64,000 nt of DNA. It comes from Sphingomonas metalli. Lineage in GTDB: Bacteria > Pseudomonadota > Alphaproteobacteria > Sphingomonadales > Sphingomonadaceae. Shown one piece after another: positions 17,334-27,270 of this stretch. The notes beneath the pieces were generated by a model that searched no databases, was not told the origin of the DNA, and worked only from the letters and a program-made list of their open reading frames with translations. How positions within the stretch are numbered: position 1 is the stretch's first letter; each line of letters opens with the position of its first letter. The DNA lies in the NCBI RefSeq assembly GCF_014641735.1, contig NZ_BMIH01000002.1:496001-560000 (forward strand). Direction: 5' to 3'. The position numbers and the translations under genes are program-made.

Positions 17334-20300
17334 TCACCGCGCCAGCAGCACCCGCGCCTGGCTCGCCAGCTGCGCCAACATCGCGCCGCTCGGCTGGGCG
17401 GCGGTGCGGGCGCGGTCGACGATGGCGGTGAACTGGGCGACGCGTGCGGCATTCTCCGCCAGCCATGCCTCCACCGCGCCTTGCGGGTCGCTCCCGGCCC
17501 GCCGGGCGAGGAAGGCGAGCCGCAGCTGCTCGAACTCGCGCACCAGTCCCGCGACCAGCAGCCGCTCCCACGGATCGGCCGGCGCCAGCCGCGCCGCATT
17601 GGCCTGCGCCCAGTCGAGGCCCAGCGCCTGCCCGAGCCGCGTATAGGCCCGCGTCAGCGCCTCCTCGGCGATGCCCAATTCGACGCCCAGATCGGCCAGG
17701 CCGATCACGCCGTCGAGGTCGAACAGCCGGACGACGCGCGCCACCAGCTCCTGCGGCGCGCCGGTCGCCTGCAAGGCGGCCGTCATGCGCGCACTGCCGG
17801 CCCGGGCTTCCTCGAGCAGCAGCGTCTCGGTCTGGCGGTCGAGCGTGGCGATGCCCGGCCCGACCCGTGCGACCACGGCGGCCGGTCCGCCCTCCACGCG
17901 CGGGATGCGGACGAGATCGGCGATGTGGGTGCGCGCCGCCAGCGCCACCTCGTCGAACAGCGCGAGCCGCGCCGGCTCCGCCATCGGGGTGGTCTCGATC
18001 GCCTGCCAGAGCGCGTCGAGGTCGAACAATCGCTCCGCGACGACGAACATCGCCGCCACATCGGCGAGGTCGACGCCCTCTTCCTCGGCCAGCTCGAAGG
18101 GCAGCAGGATGCCGAGCCGGTTGACCAGCCGGTTTGCGAGCTTGGTCGCGACGATCTCGCCGCGCAGACGGTGCTGCTCGATCGCCTCGCCGAACCGCTC
18201 GCGCATCGCCGGGGGGAAGGCCGCGTAGAGGTCGGGGGTCAGCGCCGGGTCGTGGCCGAGGCCGCTCTGCTCGATCGCGTCCTGCAAGGCCAGCTTGGCC
18301 GTGGCGAGCAGCACGGCGAGTTCGGGCCGGGTCAGCCCGCGCCCTTCCTGGCCGCGGCGCAGCAGCTCCTGATTGCCGGCCAGCCCCTCGACACGCCGGT
18401 CGAGCCGGCCCGCCGCCTCGAACGTCTCGATCGCGCGGACATAGCGCGGCATCGCCGATGCCCCGCCCCGCTCGGCGATCGACAAGGCGAGCGTCTGGAG
18501 GCGGTTGTCCTCCAGCACCAGCTCGGCGACATCGTCGGTCATCGCGGCGAGCAAGGTGTTGCGGTCCTCCTCCGCCAGCCGCCCTTCGTTCATCTCGCGG
18601 TTGAGCGCGATCTTGATGTTCACCTCATTGTCCGAACAGTCGACGCCGGCCGAATTGTCGATGAAGTCGGTGTTGATCCGCCCGCCCGCGGCGCTGAACG
18701 CGATTCGCGCGGCCTGGGTGACGCCGAGGTTCGCGCCCTCGCCGATCGCGGTGACGCGCAGATCCTCGGCATCGACGCGCAGCCGGTCGTTGGCGGGATC
18801 GCCGACCGCGGCGTTGTTCTCGGCCGCCGCCTTCACATAGGTGCCGATGCCGCCGAACCAGAGGAGGTCGGCCGGCGCCTTCAGGATCGCGGCGATCAGC
18901 GCGGCGGGCTCGATCGCGCCGGGCGCGATGTCGAGCACGCGCGCCACCTCGGGCGTGACGGTGATCGACTTGGCCGCGCGGCTGTGGACCCCGCCGCCGG
19001 CCGAGACCGGCCCGGCATAGTCCGCCCAGGACGAGCGCGGCAGCGCGAAGAGCCGTGCGCGCTCCTGATAGGAGGTCGCCGGATCGGGATCGGGGTCGAG
19101 GAAGATGTGGCGGTGATCGAAGGCCGCGACCAGCTTGATGCTGCGCGACAGGAGCATGCCGTTGCCGAACACGTCACCCGACATGTCGCCGCAGCCGACT
19201 ACGGTGATCGGGTCGCTCTGCACATCGACGCCGCGCTCGGCGAAGTGGCGCTGCACCGAAACCCAAGCGCCGCGGGCGGTGATGCCCATCGCCTTGTGGT
19301 CGTAGCCCTGGCTGCCGCCGCTGGCGAAGGCGTCGCCCAGCCAGAAGCCCCGCTCCAGTGCCAGCGCGTTGGCGACGTCGCTGAAGGTCGCGGTGCCCTT
19401 GTCCGCGGCGACGACGAAATAGGGATCCTCGCCGTCATGGACGCGCACGCCCTCGGGATGCGTCACCGCGCCCTCGACGATATTGTCGGTGATCGACAGC
19501 AGCGCGCGGATGAAGATGCGGTAGCTTTCCGTCCCCTCGGCCAGCCACGCGTCGCGGTCCTGCGCCGGCGGGGGCAGGAGCTTGGGATAGAAGCCGCCCT
19601 TGGCGCCGGTCGGCACGATGACGGCGTTCTTGACGCGCTGCGCCTTCATCAGGCCCAGGATCTCGGTGCGGAAATCGTCGCGACGGTCCGACCAGCGCAG
19701 GCCGCCGCGCGCCACCGGGCCGGCGCGCAGATGGATGCCCTCCACGCGCGGGCTGTAGACCCAGACCTCGCGCCAGGGCAGCGGCGCGGGCAGGCCGGGA
19801 ATCTTCGCGCTGTCGAGCTTGAAGGCCAGCGCCTCCTGCCCGCCCGGCGCATAGGCGTTGGTGCGCAGGCATGCCTCCACCACCGCGCGCAGCGCGCGCA
19901 GGATGCGGTCGTCATCGATCGCCGACACCGCGTCCAGCCCGGCGGCGAGCGCCGCATCGGCCGCGTCGACGTCGCCGCCATCGGGCCCGTGCGCCGCGGC
20001 GAACCGCGCGATCAGCGCCCGCGCGACATCGGGCGCGCGGCGCAAGGCGTCGACCACGGTGGTCAGGCCATAGGTCAGCCCCGCCTGCCGCAGATAGCGG
20101 AACCAGGCGCGCAACAGCACCACCGCCTGCGGCGCCAGCCCCACCTCGACGATCAGCCGGTTGAAGGCGTCGTTCTCCGCCTTGCCCTCCAGCACCGCGG
20201 CGATCGCGCCCTCCAGGATGGCGGGATCGCCGCCGGCCTCGGCGCCCTCGACGACGAAGTCGTGGACGAAGGCGTTGCTGGCGTCGCGCAGCCGCGTCGG

Positions 20301-21935
20301 CAGTTCGCCGATCACGCGAAAGCCGAAATTCTCCATCACCGGCACGGCGTCGGACAGCGAAAGCGCGCCGTTCAGCTTGTAGATCTTGAGCTGCCGGTCC
20401 TCGCCGGCGACCGCGGGCAGGATGCGCACGCCGCGCTCCGTCTCGTCGGTCAGCGCGGCGAGACGGACGATATCGGCGGCCGCCGCGGCCGCATCGCTGA
20501 TGTTGCGGTAATTCTGCGGGAAGGCGTCGGCCCAGCGCAGCGCCAGCCGGGCGGCGCGCGGCGGCGCCATCGTTTCGGCGAGCGCCGCCTCCACGTCCGG
20601 CACCCAGCCGCGGACCATCCGCTCCAGCCGGCTGTTCAGCGCCTCGCGATCGGGCAGCGGCGCGCCGCGGCCGCGCGGATCGAGCATGTAGCGGATCAGC
20701 GCGACCTGCCCGTCCTCCAGCGCGATCGACCAGTTGAGCACCTCCGCATCCGCCGCCTCGTCGAGCATCGCGGCGATCCGCGCGCGCCGGCCCGCCGTCA
20801 CCTCGTCGCGCGGCAGCCAGACGAAGGCGAACAGGTGCCGGCCGAGCGGCGAGGGCACCAGCACCAGCGCCGGGCGCGGCCGGTCGGCGATCGACATGGC
20901 GGTGAGCGCCAGCTCCTCCAGCCGCTCCGGATCGAGCGCGACGACGATGTCGTGGGGCAGCGCGGTCAGCGCATGGGCCAGCGCCTTGCCGGCATGGCCG
21001 CGCGGGTCGAAACCGAACCGCTCCTCCAGCGCGGAGAGCCGTGCGCGCAGCACCGGCACCGCCCGCGGATCGGCGGCGAGCGCGGCCGAGGTCCACAGGC
21101 CCATATGGATCGACACGCCGGTCACCACCCCGCCCTCGCGCACCGGCATGACGATCAGGTCGAGCGGCACGGCGCGATGGACGCGAGCGATCAGGTTGGA
21201 CTTGAGCAGCAGCGGCGGCTGGCCGCCGCGCGTGAACCAGTCGAGCGCGAGCTGGCGCGAGGCATCGGCGAGGATCGGCCGCGCCTGCGGGATGCGGGCG
21301 ATGCCGAGCTGGCGGGTCGCGCCCTCCGCGGCGGTCCAGCGCTCGTGCCCCAGCAGGGTCAGCTTGCCGTCGAGGAACCAGCGCAGCAGCGCCGCGCCCT
21401 CGCCCGACCAGAGCGCATCGGCATCGGCGGCCATCGCGCGCTGCAGCGCCTCCCAGTCCGACACGGCGGCGCGCACGTCGGCCAGCGCGGCCGACAGGTC
21501 CGCGACCAAGTCGCGCCGCTCGCGCGCGTCGGCGCGCTCCATCTCCAGATAGATCATCGACTCGCGGGCGCCGCCGCCCGTCGCGGCGTCGCCGATCGCG
21601 GTCAGCCGGCCCCCGGCGTCGCGGACGACGGGCACGACGGGATGGATGATGCGGTGGATGGCGATGTCGTGGCCGGTGATCGCCGCGGCGACCGAATCGA
21701 CCAGGAACGGCATGTCGTCGTTGACCACCGCCACGCGCATCCGGCGGCGGACGTCGTCAGCGGCGATCGGCTCGAGCACGATCGCGGCCTCGCCGGGTCG
21801 GCGACCCTCGGCTGCAGCGGCGACGAAGCGGGCGGCGGCCTCGACCTCGGCCGGGCCGAAATCGGCGAGTTCTCCGGGCAGCGCACCCTGGGTCAGGCGG
21901 GCGGCAAGGGCTTGGGCGGTTATATCCTTCTCCAT
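17334..21935 (-). CDS. NAD-specific glutamate dehydrogenase, large (about 170 kDa) type
   Basis: 1533-aa enzyme of the large bacterial GDH class, converting glutamate to 2-oxoglutarate and ammonia with NAD; it usually works in glutamate catabolism. N-terminal ACT-like regulatory segments (MRVAVVNDDMPFLVDSVAAAI) are followed by the catalytic domain, with GGLRWSDRRDDFRTEILGLM, then KNAVIVPTGAKGGFYPK and VVGCGDMSGDVFGNGML for dinucleotide and substrate binding, and a long C-terminal helical region. I chose the ATG at 21935; the upstream extension is low-complexity sequence. A long open frame on the opposite strand is an artefact of GC bias. Divergent from the PBP gene. Confidence 0.94.
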   Translation of the reverse strand: MEKDITAQALAARLTQGALPGELADFGPAEVEAAARFVAAAAEGRRPGEAAIVLEPIAADDVRRRMRVAVVNDDMPFLVDSVAAAITGHDIAIHRIIHPVVPVVRDAGGRLTAIGDAATGGGARESMIYLEMERADARERRDLVADLSAALADVRAAVSDWEALQRAMAADADALWSGEGAALLRWFLDGKLTLLGHERWTAAEGATRQLGIARIPQARPILADASRQLALDWFTRGGQPPLLLKSNLIARVHRAVPLDLIVMPVREGGVVTGVSIHMGLWTSAALAADPRAVPVLRARLSALEERFGFDPRGHAGKALAHALTALPHDIVVALDPERLEELALTAMSIADRPRPALVLVPSPLGRHLFAFVWLPRDEVTAGRRARIAAMLDEAADAEVLNWSIALEDGQVALIRYMLDPRGRGAPLPDREALNSRLERMVRGWVPDVEAALAETMAPPRAARLALRWADAFPQNYRNISDAAAAAADIVRLAALTDETERGVRILPAVAGEDRQLKIYKLNGALSLSDAVPVMENFGFRVIGELPTRLRDASNAFVHDFVVEGAEAGGDPAILEGAIAAVLEGKAENDAFNRLIVEVGLAPQAVVLLRAWFRYLRQAGLTYGLTTVVDALRRAPDVARALIARFAAAHGPDGGDVDAADAALAAGLDAVSAIDDDRILRALRAVVEACLRTNAYAPGGQEALAFKLDSAKIPGLPAPLPWREVWVYSPRVEGIHLRAGPVARGGLRWSDRRDDFRTEILGLMKAQRVKNAVIVPTGAKGGFYPKLLPPPAQDRDAWLAEGTESYRIFIRALLSITDNIVEGAVTHPEGVRVHDGEDPYFVVAADKGTATFSDVANALALERGFWLGDAFASGGSQGYDHKAMGITARGAWVSVQRHFAERGVDVQSDPITVVGCGDMSGDVFGNGMLLSRSIKLVAAFDHRHIFLDPDPDPATSYQERARLFALPRSSWADYAGPVSAGGGVHSRAAKSITVTPEVARVLDIAPGAIEPAALIAAILKAPADLLWFGGIGTYVKAAAENNAAVGDPANDRLRVDAEDLRVTAIGEGANLGVTQAARIAFSAAGGRINTDFIDNSAGVDCSDNEVNIKIALNREMNEGRLAEEDRNTLLAAMTDDVAELVLEDNRLQTLALSIAERGGASAMPRYVRAIETFEAAGRLDRRVEGLAGNQELLRRGQEGRGLTRPELAVLLATAKLALQDAIEQSGLGHDPALTPDLYAAFPPAMRERFGEAIEQHRLRGEIVATKLANRLVNRLGILLPFELAEEEGVDLADVAAMFVVAERLFDLDALWQAIETTPMAEPARLALFDEVALAARTHIADLVRIPRVEGGPAAVVARVGPGIATLDRQTETLLLEEARAGSARMTAALQATGAPQELVARVVRLFDLDGVIGLADLGVELGIAEEALTRAYTRLGQALGLDWAQANAARLAPADPWERLLVAGLVREFEQLRLAFLARRAGSDPQGAVEAWLAENAARVAQFTAIVDRARTAAQPSGAMLAQLASQARVLLAR

Positions 21936-22147
21936 GGGCGGTCCTATGCGCCCGGCCGGCTGCGCTTGCCAACCCCGTGCGGCGCCCGGCGCGCGCGCAT
22001 CGCGGCCTGTGCGGTTCACCTGCAATTCACCGTCGGTACCGCACCGGCCCCTGCCTTTCCCCGCCCCGGCCATGCCGCTATGCTCGCGCGATTGCGCTTG
22101 GTGTTATATACAGGTAAAACAGCGCTCCCGTGTCCTGGAATTCGCCG

Positions 22148-24295
22148 ATGCGCCCCGACCCCTTCGATCCCGACCAGCCGCGCCGCTGGCTGCCGCGCGG
22201 CCGCGACGGGGAGCGGATGCCCGCCTATACCGCGCCCGATCTGTGGAGCGACCGGTTCGGCGACGGGCCGGAGCCGGAGAAGCGGCGCGACTATCGCTGG
22301 GTGTGGCGCTGGCTGGTGCGTGGGCTCGCGGCGGGAATCGTGCTGCTGGTCGTCGCGATCGGCTGGCTGGCGGTCACCGCGCCGCTGTCGCGCTCGCTGA
22401 AGCCGCCGACCCCGCCCTCGATCACGCTGACCGCGGCGGACGGCACGCCGATCGCGCGGCGCGGCGCGATCATCGGCGCGCCGGTCGACGCCGCCAAGCT
22501 GCCCGAGCATGTGCGCGAGGCGTTTCTGGCGATCGAGGACCGGCGCTTCTACTCGCACTGGGGCATCGACCCGCGCGGCATCGCGCGTGCGGCCTGGGCC
22601 AATGTCGGATCGGGCGGGGTGCGGCAGGGCGGATCGACGATCACGCAGCAGCTCGCCAAGAACGCGTTCCTCGATTCGGACCGTACCGCCGCGCGCAAGC
22701 TGCGCGAGGTCATGATCGCCTTCTGGCTGGAAGCGTGGCTGACGAAGGACGAGATCCTGTCGCGCTATCTGTCGAACGTCTATTTCGGCGACAACGTCTA
22801 TGGCCTGACCGCCGCGGCGAAGCATTATTTCGGCCGCACGCCCGACCGGCTGAACGTCGGTCAGGCGGCGATGCTGGCCGGGCTGGTCAAGGCGCCCAGC
22901 CGCCTCGCCCCCACCGTCAACCTGAAGGGCGCGCGGGCGCGGCAGGCGGTGGTGGTCGCGGCGATGGCGGATGCCGGCTTTATCACCAAGGCGGAGGCCG
23001 CGGCGGTGCAGCCGCAGCGCGTGCTCGACCGGCCGGCGCAGACGCTGCCGACCGGCACCTATTTCGCCGACTGGGTGCTGCCGCAGGCGCGCGACCAGGC
23101 GGGTGAGGTGAAGGCGGATGCGACGGTGCGCACCACGCTCGACCCCAAGCTGCAACGCGCCGCCGAGCGGACGATCCGCGCCGCGGGCCTCAATGGCGGG
23201 CAGGCGGCGCTGGTCGCGATGCATCCGGACGGGCGCGTCGTCGCGATGGTGGGCGGGCGCGACTATGCGAAGAGCCCGTTCAACCGCGCCACCCAGGCGC
23301 GCCGCCAGCCGGGATCGACCTTCAAGCTGTTCGTCTATCTCGCCGCGATGCGCGCGGGCATGTCGCCGGACACGGTGATGGATGATTCGCCGGTCGAGAT
23401 CGCCGGGTGGAAGCCGCGCAACGACGACAACCGCTATCTCGGCCCGATCACCCTGCGCCGCGCCTTCGCGCGCTCGTCCAACGTCGTCGCCGCGCGGCTC
23501 ACGCAGGAAGTGGGCGTGCGCAACGTCATCGCCGCCGCGCGCGACCTCGGCATCTCGACCCCGATCGCCAACGAGGCGACGATCGGCCTCGGCACCTCCG
23601 AAGTGTCGCTGATCGAGCTGACCGCCGCCTATGCCGCGATCGCCGCGGGCGCCTATCCGGTCGAGCCGCGCGGCGTCGCCGAGGTGCAGGACAAGCCCTG
23701 GTACCAGGCGATCGCCGGCGGGCAGAAGCGCCTGCCCGAGCGGGTGCGCAACGACATGCTGACGCTGCTCGGCTCGTCGCTGCGCGGCACGGGTCGCGAG
23801 GCGACGCTGTCGATCGACGCCTGGGGCAAGACGGGCACCTCGCAGAACAGCCGCGACGGCTGGTTCATCGGTGCGGCCGGCGATCTGGTGGTGGGCGTAT
23901 GGGTCGGCAAGGACGACAGCTCGCCCATGCCGGGCCTGCACGGCGGCGGCATCCCGGCGCAGCTCTGGCGCAACTTCATGCAGACCGCGCTGGGGGTCGC
24001 GCCGGTGGTGCGCGAGGTGGCGGAGCCGATCGACAACGGCGTGATCGAGGCGGCGGGCAACGAACTGGGCGACGTGGTCCCCGGCGCGATCGACGCGGCG
24101 GCCGACCAGCTCGACCAGCTGGGCCTCGAGATCCGGCAGAATGACGACGGCTCGATCGCCGTCGGTCCCCGCCGCCGCGAACGGGACATCGACCGCGAAC
24201 GCGGCCCGCGCGACGAGCGGCGCAGCCGCGACGACGATCGCCGCGGGCCGGACGACGGGTATGACGAGCCGCAATATGACGAGGATCGCTGGTAG
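22148..24295 (+). CDS. Class A penicillin-binding protein (glycosyltransferase/transpeptidase)
   Basis: 715-aa bifunctional peptidoglycan synthase, PBP1A-like. A cytoplasmic N-terminus is followed by one membrane helix (GLAAGIVLLVVAIGWLAV), a GT51 glycosyltransferase domain (AIEDRRFYSHWGID; GGSTITQQLAKNAF) and a transpeptidase domain with SxxK in PGSTFKLF, SxN in ARSSNVVA and KTG in AWGKTGTS. The last 45 or so residues are a highly charged Arg/Asp/Glu tail, probably disordered. Start taken at the ATG at 22148; a GTG six codons upstream is possible. Confidence 0.93.
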   Translation: MRPDPFDPDQPRRWLPRGRDGERMPAYTAPDLWSDRFGDGPEPEKRRDYRWVWRWLVRGLAAGIVLLVVAIGWLAVTAPLSRSLKPPTPPSITLTAADGTPIARRGAIIGAPVDAAKLPEHVREAFLAIEDRRFYSHWGIDPRGIARAAWANVGSGGVRQGGSTITQQLAKNAFLDSDRTAARKLREVMIAFWLEAWLTKDEILSRYLSNVYFGDNVYGLTAAAKHYFGRTPDRLNVGQAAMLAGLVKAPSRLAPTVNLKGARARQAVVVAAMADAGFITKAEAAAVQPQRVLDRPAQTLPTGTYFADWVLPQARDQAGEVKADATVRTTLDPKLQRAAERTIRAAGLNGGQAALVAMHPDGRVVAMVGGRDYAKSPFNRATQARRQPGSTFKLFVYLAAMRAGMSPDTVMDDSPVEIAGWKPRNDDNRYLGPITLRRAFARSSNVVAARLTQEVGVRNVIAAARDLGISTPIANEATIGLGTSEVSLIELTAAYAAIAAGAYPVEPRGVAEVQDKPWYQAIAGGQKRLPERVRNDMLTLLGSSLRGTGREATLSIDAWGKTGTSQNSRDGWFIGAAGDLVVGVWVGKDDSSPMPGLHGGGIPAQLWRNFMQTALGVAPVVREVAEPIDNGVIEAAGNELGDVVPGAIDAAADQLDQLGLEIRQNDDGSIAVGPRRRERDIDRERGPRDERRSRDDDRRGPDDGYDEPQYDEDRW

Positions 24296-24345
24296 GGGGC
24301 GGTGATCCGGGCGGTGGCGCGATCGTCGTCCGCACGCCACTCCGC

Positions 24346-24507
24346 AGTCCGTCGTCCCGGCGAAGGCCTGAGCGTCCCGCGGCTCCGCTCTGAGCCTCGC
24401 CGAAGAGCCGGGTCATTCTCCCAAGTCCGTCGCCCCGGCGAAGGCCGGGGCCTTCCGCGACTCCTGCCCCGAACCCCGCCAAAGATCCCAGCCGTCGCTG
24501 GGATGAC
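24346..24507. repeat. Class B repeat cluster after the PBP gene
   Basis: Contains CCCCGGCGAAGGCCGGGG-type palindromes near 24433-24451, GTCCCGGCGAAGG near 24352, and ATCCCAGC..GCTGGGAT near 24488-24504 ending in GATGACGG. It lies between same-strand genes and may end transcription of the PBP gene. Confidence 0.6.
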
Positions 24508-24583
24508 GGTGTGGGGCGGGCGGGCAACTGCCGTTCTATCTCCCCCGTTGTCCCCCGCCCCGCTCCCCCCTAAGCGCCTCGCC

Positions 24584-25585
24584 ATGCGCTTTTTCTCCGA
24601 CAACGCCGCGCGCGTGCATCCGTCCGTCTTCGCAGCCATGGCCGCGGCCGATTCGCTCGATACCGCCTATGACGGCGATCGCTGGTCGCGCAGCCTCGAT
24701 GCGCGGCTGGGCGAACTGTTCGAGCGGGAGGTGCGGGTCCTGTGGGTGCCCACCGGCACCGCGGCCAATTGCCTCGCGCTGGCGGCGCTCTGCCCGCCAT
24801 ATGGCGGGGTGATCTGCCATCGCGACGCGCATATCCAGAATGACGAGGGCGGCGCGCCCGAATTCTACACGCACGGCGCCAAGCTGATGCTCGCGGACGG
24901 GCCGGGCGCCAAGCTTGATCCGGCCGGGGTCGCGAAGGTCGCCGATGCGATCGCCGACGACGTCCATCGCGTCCAGCCGCATGCGGTGTCGATCACCAAC
25001 GCGACCGAATATGGCCGCGTCTACACGCCCGCCGAGGTCGCCGCGATCGGGGAACTGTGCCGCGCGCGCGGCTGGCGCTTCCACATGGACGGGGCCCGCT
25101 TCGCCAACGCCATGGCGACCACCGGCGCCGCGCCCGCCGAGATGACGTGGCGCGCGGGCGTGGATGCGCTGTCGTTCGGCTTCGTCAAGAATGGCGGGAT
25201 GAGTGCCGAGGCGCTGGTGTTCTTCGATCCCGATCTCGCCGCGGCGACGCTGCGCCGGCGCAAGCGCGCCGGGCTGCTGCTGTCCAAGGGACGCTATCTG
25301 GCCGCGCAGATCCTGGCGATGCTCGAGGACGATCTGTGGCTCGCCAACGGTCGCGCGGCCAATGCGGCGGCGACGACACTGGCGGAGGCGGCGGGCGACC
25401 GGCTGATCCACCCGGTCGAGGCGAACGAGCTGTTCCTGCGCGCGACCCCGGACGAGGCGGCGCGGCTGCGCGCGCAGGGTTTCGACTTCTACGACTGGGC
25501 AACGGGCGAGGTGCGCTTCGTCACCGCCTGGGACAGCGCCTCGGAGGACATCGACCGCTTCGCCGCGGCGATCCGCCAGCTATGA
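24584..25585 (+). CDS. Threonine aldolase family PLP enzyme
   Basis: 333-aa fold-type I PLP enzyme of the low-specificity L-threonine aldolase family, splitting threonine or allo-threonine into glycine and acetaldehyde. Visible motifs: FFSDNAARVHPSVF at the start, VLWVPTGTAANCLAL, ICHRDAHIQNDEGGAPEF, FHMDGARFANA (Asp for the pyridine nitrogen) and LSFGFVKNGGMSAEA with the likely Schiff-base Lys. Start is the ATG at 24584; no strong ribosome site is seen. It overlaps the transporter gene by 4 nt. Confidence 0.88.
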   Translation: MRFFSDNAARVHPSVFAAMAAADSLDTAYDGDRWSRSLDARLGELFEREVRVLWVPTGTAANCLALAALCPPYGGVICHRDAHIQNDEGGAPEFYTHGAKLMLADGPGAKLDPAGVAKVADAIADDVHRVQPHAVSITNATEYGRVYTPAEVAAIGELCRARGWRFHMDGARFANAMATTGAAPAEMTWRAGVDALSFGFVKNGGMSAEALVFFDPDLAAATLRRRKRAGLLLSKGRYLAAQILAMLEDDLWLANGRAANAAATTLAEAAGDRLIHPVEANELFLRATPDEAARLRAQGFDFYDWATGEVRFVTAWDSASEDIDRFAAAIRQL

Positions 25586-26508
25586 GCCCCGCGGCCGAGC
25601 CCGCGCCGCCCAACTCGACCCGGGCGGCGATCCTGATCCCGTTCGCGATCGTGACGCTGATCTGGGGCTCGACGTGGCTCGTGATCCGCGACCAGATCGC
25701 GGTGGTGCCGCCGAGCTGGTCGGTCACCTATCGCTTCCTCGTCGCCGCGCTGGTGATGGCCGGCTACGCGCTGTGGCGGGGCGAGAGCCTGAAGGTCGGG
25801 CGCGGCGGCCTCGCCTTCGCCGCGACGCTCGGGACTCTGCAATTCTGCCTGAACTTCAACTTCGTCTACCGGGCCGAAGCCTATATCACCTCGGGGCTGG
25901 TGGCGGTGATCTTCGCGCTGCTCCTCGTTCCCAATGCGCTGTTCGGGCGCGTCTTCCTCGGCCAGAAGCTCGGGCGGCAGCTGGTCGCGGGCTCGGCGGT
26001 GGCGATGGCGGGGATTACCTTGCTCTTCGTCCACGAGGCGCGGGTCGATTCGGCCGGACCGACCCGGGTGATGACCGGGATCGGCTTCACCCTGCTCGGC
26101 ATCCTGTCCGCCTCCTGCGCCAACGTCATGCAGGCGACCCGGACGGCGACGCGCTGGCCGATGGCGCCGCTGCTCACATACGCGATGGGGATCGGCGCGG
26201 CGATCGACGGCGCGGTCGCCTGGTGGCTGACCGGGCCGCCGGTGGTCGAGTACCGGCTCGGCTATGCGCTCGGCATCGTCTATCTGGGCGTCGCCGCCTC
26301 GGCGGTCGCCTTCGCCCTCTATTATCGGGTGTTGCGGACGATCGGGCCGGCCAAGGCGGCCTATTCGAGCGTGATCGTGCCCGTCATCGCAATGCTGCTC
26401 TCGACCCTGTTCGAGGGCTATCGCTGGTCGCTGCTCGCCGCCGGCGGCGCGGTGCTGGCGGCGACCGGGCTGGTCATCGCCCTGAGGGCGCGCAGGCCGG
26501 CGCGGTAG
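25582..26508 (+). CDS. EamA/DMT-family transporter
   Basis: 308-aa inner-membrane protein with two EamA repeats and about ten helices. The first repeat begins FAIVTLIWGSTWLVIRDQIAVVPPSWSV and the second ends with GPAKAAYSSVIVPVIAMLLSTLFEGY, both characteristic. Members export amino acids or other metabolites; the coupling to a threonine aldolase gene through an ATGA overlap makes an amino-acid-related substrate plausible. The last 91 bp overlap the convergent SDR gene. Confidence 0.9.
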   Translation: MSPAAEPAPPNSTRAAILIPFAIVTLIWGSTWLVIRDQIAVVPPSWSVTYRFLVAALVMAGYALWRGESLKVGRGGLAFAATLGTLQFCLNFNFVYRAEAYITSGLVAVIFALLLVPNALFGRVFLGQKLGRQLVAGSAVAMAGITLLFVHEARVDSAGPTRVMTGIGFTLLGILSASCANVMQATRTATRWPMAPLLTYAMGIGAAIDGAVAWWLTGPPVVEYRLGYALGIVYLGVAASAVAFALYYRVLRTIGPAKAAYSSVIVPVIAMLLSTLFEGYRWSLLAAGGAVLAATGLVIALRARRPAR

Positions 26509-27257
26509 TCGGGATAGCGGGGCTGCCAGCCCAGCACCCGCTTCGCCTTGCCGTTGGCGATCCGCCGATCCTCGGCATAGAAGCCGCGCGCCATCGGCGA
26601 CAGGCTTTCGAGCGGCACGAAGGGCGGGGGTTCCAGCCCCAGCAGGCGAGCGGCGAAGGCGATCACCTCGTTCTGCGAGCAGGGCCGGTCGTCGGCGAGA
26701 TTATAGGCCCCGGCCGGCGCGGTCAGCGCGGCGAGGACGCCGTCGGCCAGATCCTCGACATGGATGCGGCTGAACAGGTTCGGCACGTCGACCCGATGCG
26801 CCGTGCCGGCGCGCACCCGATCGAGCGGCGAGCGGCCGGGCCCGTAGATGCCCGGCAGGCGGAACACGCGCGCGCCCCGCGCCAGCCAGGCCGCATCCGC
26901 CGCGCTGCGCGCCGTGCGGCGTCCGGTGCCGGTCGGGGCGCTCTCGTCGACCCAGGCGCCGCCCGCATCGCCATAGACGCCGGTCGAGGAGAGATAGCCG
27001 ATCCACGCCGCCTCGATCGCATCACCGTAACGGTCGAGCACCGGGTCGCCGCCATCCGCTCCCGGCGGGACCGAGGAGAGGATGTGCGTGGCGGTGGCGA
27101 GCGCGGCGCGCACGCCCGCCGCATCGTCGAAGGCGAGCGTGCCGTCGCGGCCGTCGCGGGTGGTGCCGGTGACGGCCCAGCCTTCCGATGCGGCGGCGAG
27201 CCGGTCGGCGATCACCCCGGCGGCATAGCCGCGCCCGAAGACGAACAGCCGGTGCAT
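26418..27257 (-). CDS. SDR-family nucleoside-sugar epimerase-like protein (YeeZ-like)
   Basis: 279-aa extended SDR protein. The N-terminus LFVFGRGYAAGVIADRLAA carries the Gly-rich NAD(P) site; SYSV-like ILSSVPPGADGGDP and YLSSTGVYGDAGG match YeeZ/YbjT-like epimerases; RLPGIYGPGRSPLDRVRAG is the active-site loop region and AYNLADDRPCSQNEVI the late conserved segment. The usual catalytic Tyr-x3-Lys is replaced by a short G-V-Y-G, so catalysis is uncertain. The last 30 codons overlap the EamA gene on the other strand; those residues are low-complexity and may be an extension past the fold. Confidence 0.85.
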   Translation of the reverse strand: MHRLFVFGRGYAAGVIADRLAAASEGWAVTGTTRDGRDGTLAFDDAAGVRAALATATHILSSVPPGADGGDPVLDRYGDAIEAAWIGYLSSTGVYGDAGGAWVDESAPTGTGRRTARSAADAAWLARGARVFRLPGIYGPGRSPLDRVRAGTAHRVDVPNLFSRIHVEDLADGVLAALTAPAGAYNLADDRPCSQNEVIAFAARLLGLEPPPFVPLESLSPMARGFYAEDRRIANGKAKRVLGWQPRYPDYRAGLRALRAMTSPVAASTAPPAASSDQR

Positions 27258-27270
27258 TCCCGCCCTCCGC

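Noticed and set aside
17481..22400. A 1639-codon open frame antisense to glutamate dehydrogenase
   Set aside because: Same cause; composition is dominated by Arg, Gly, Ala and His and no motif is seen.
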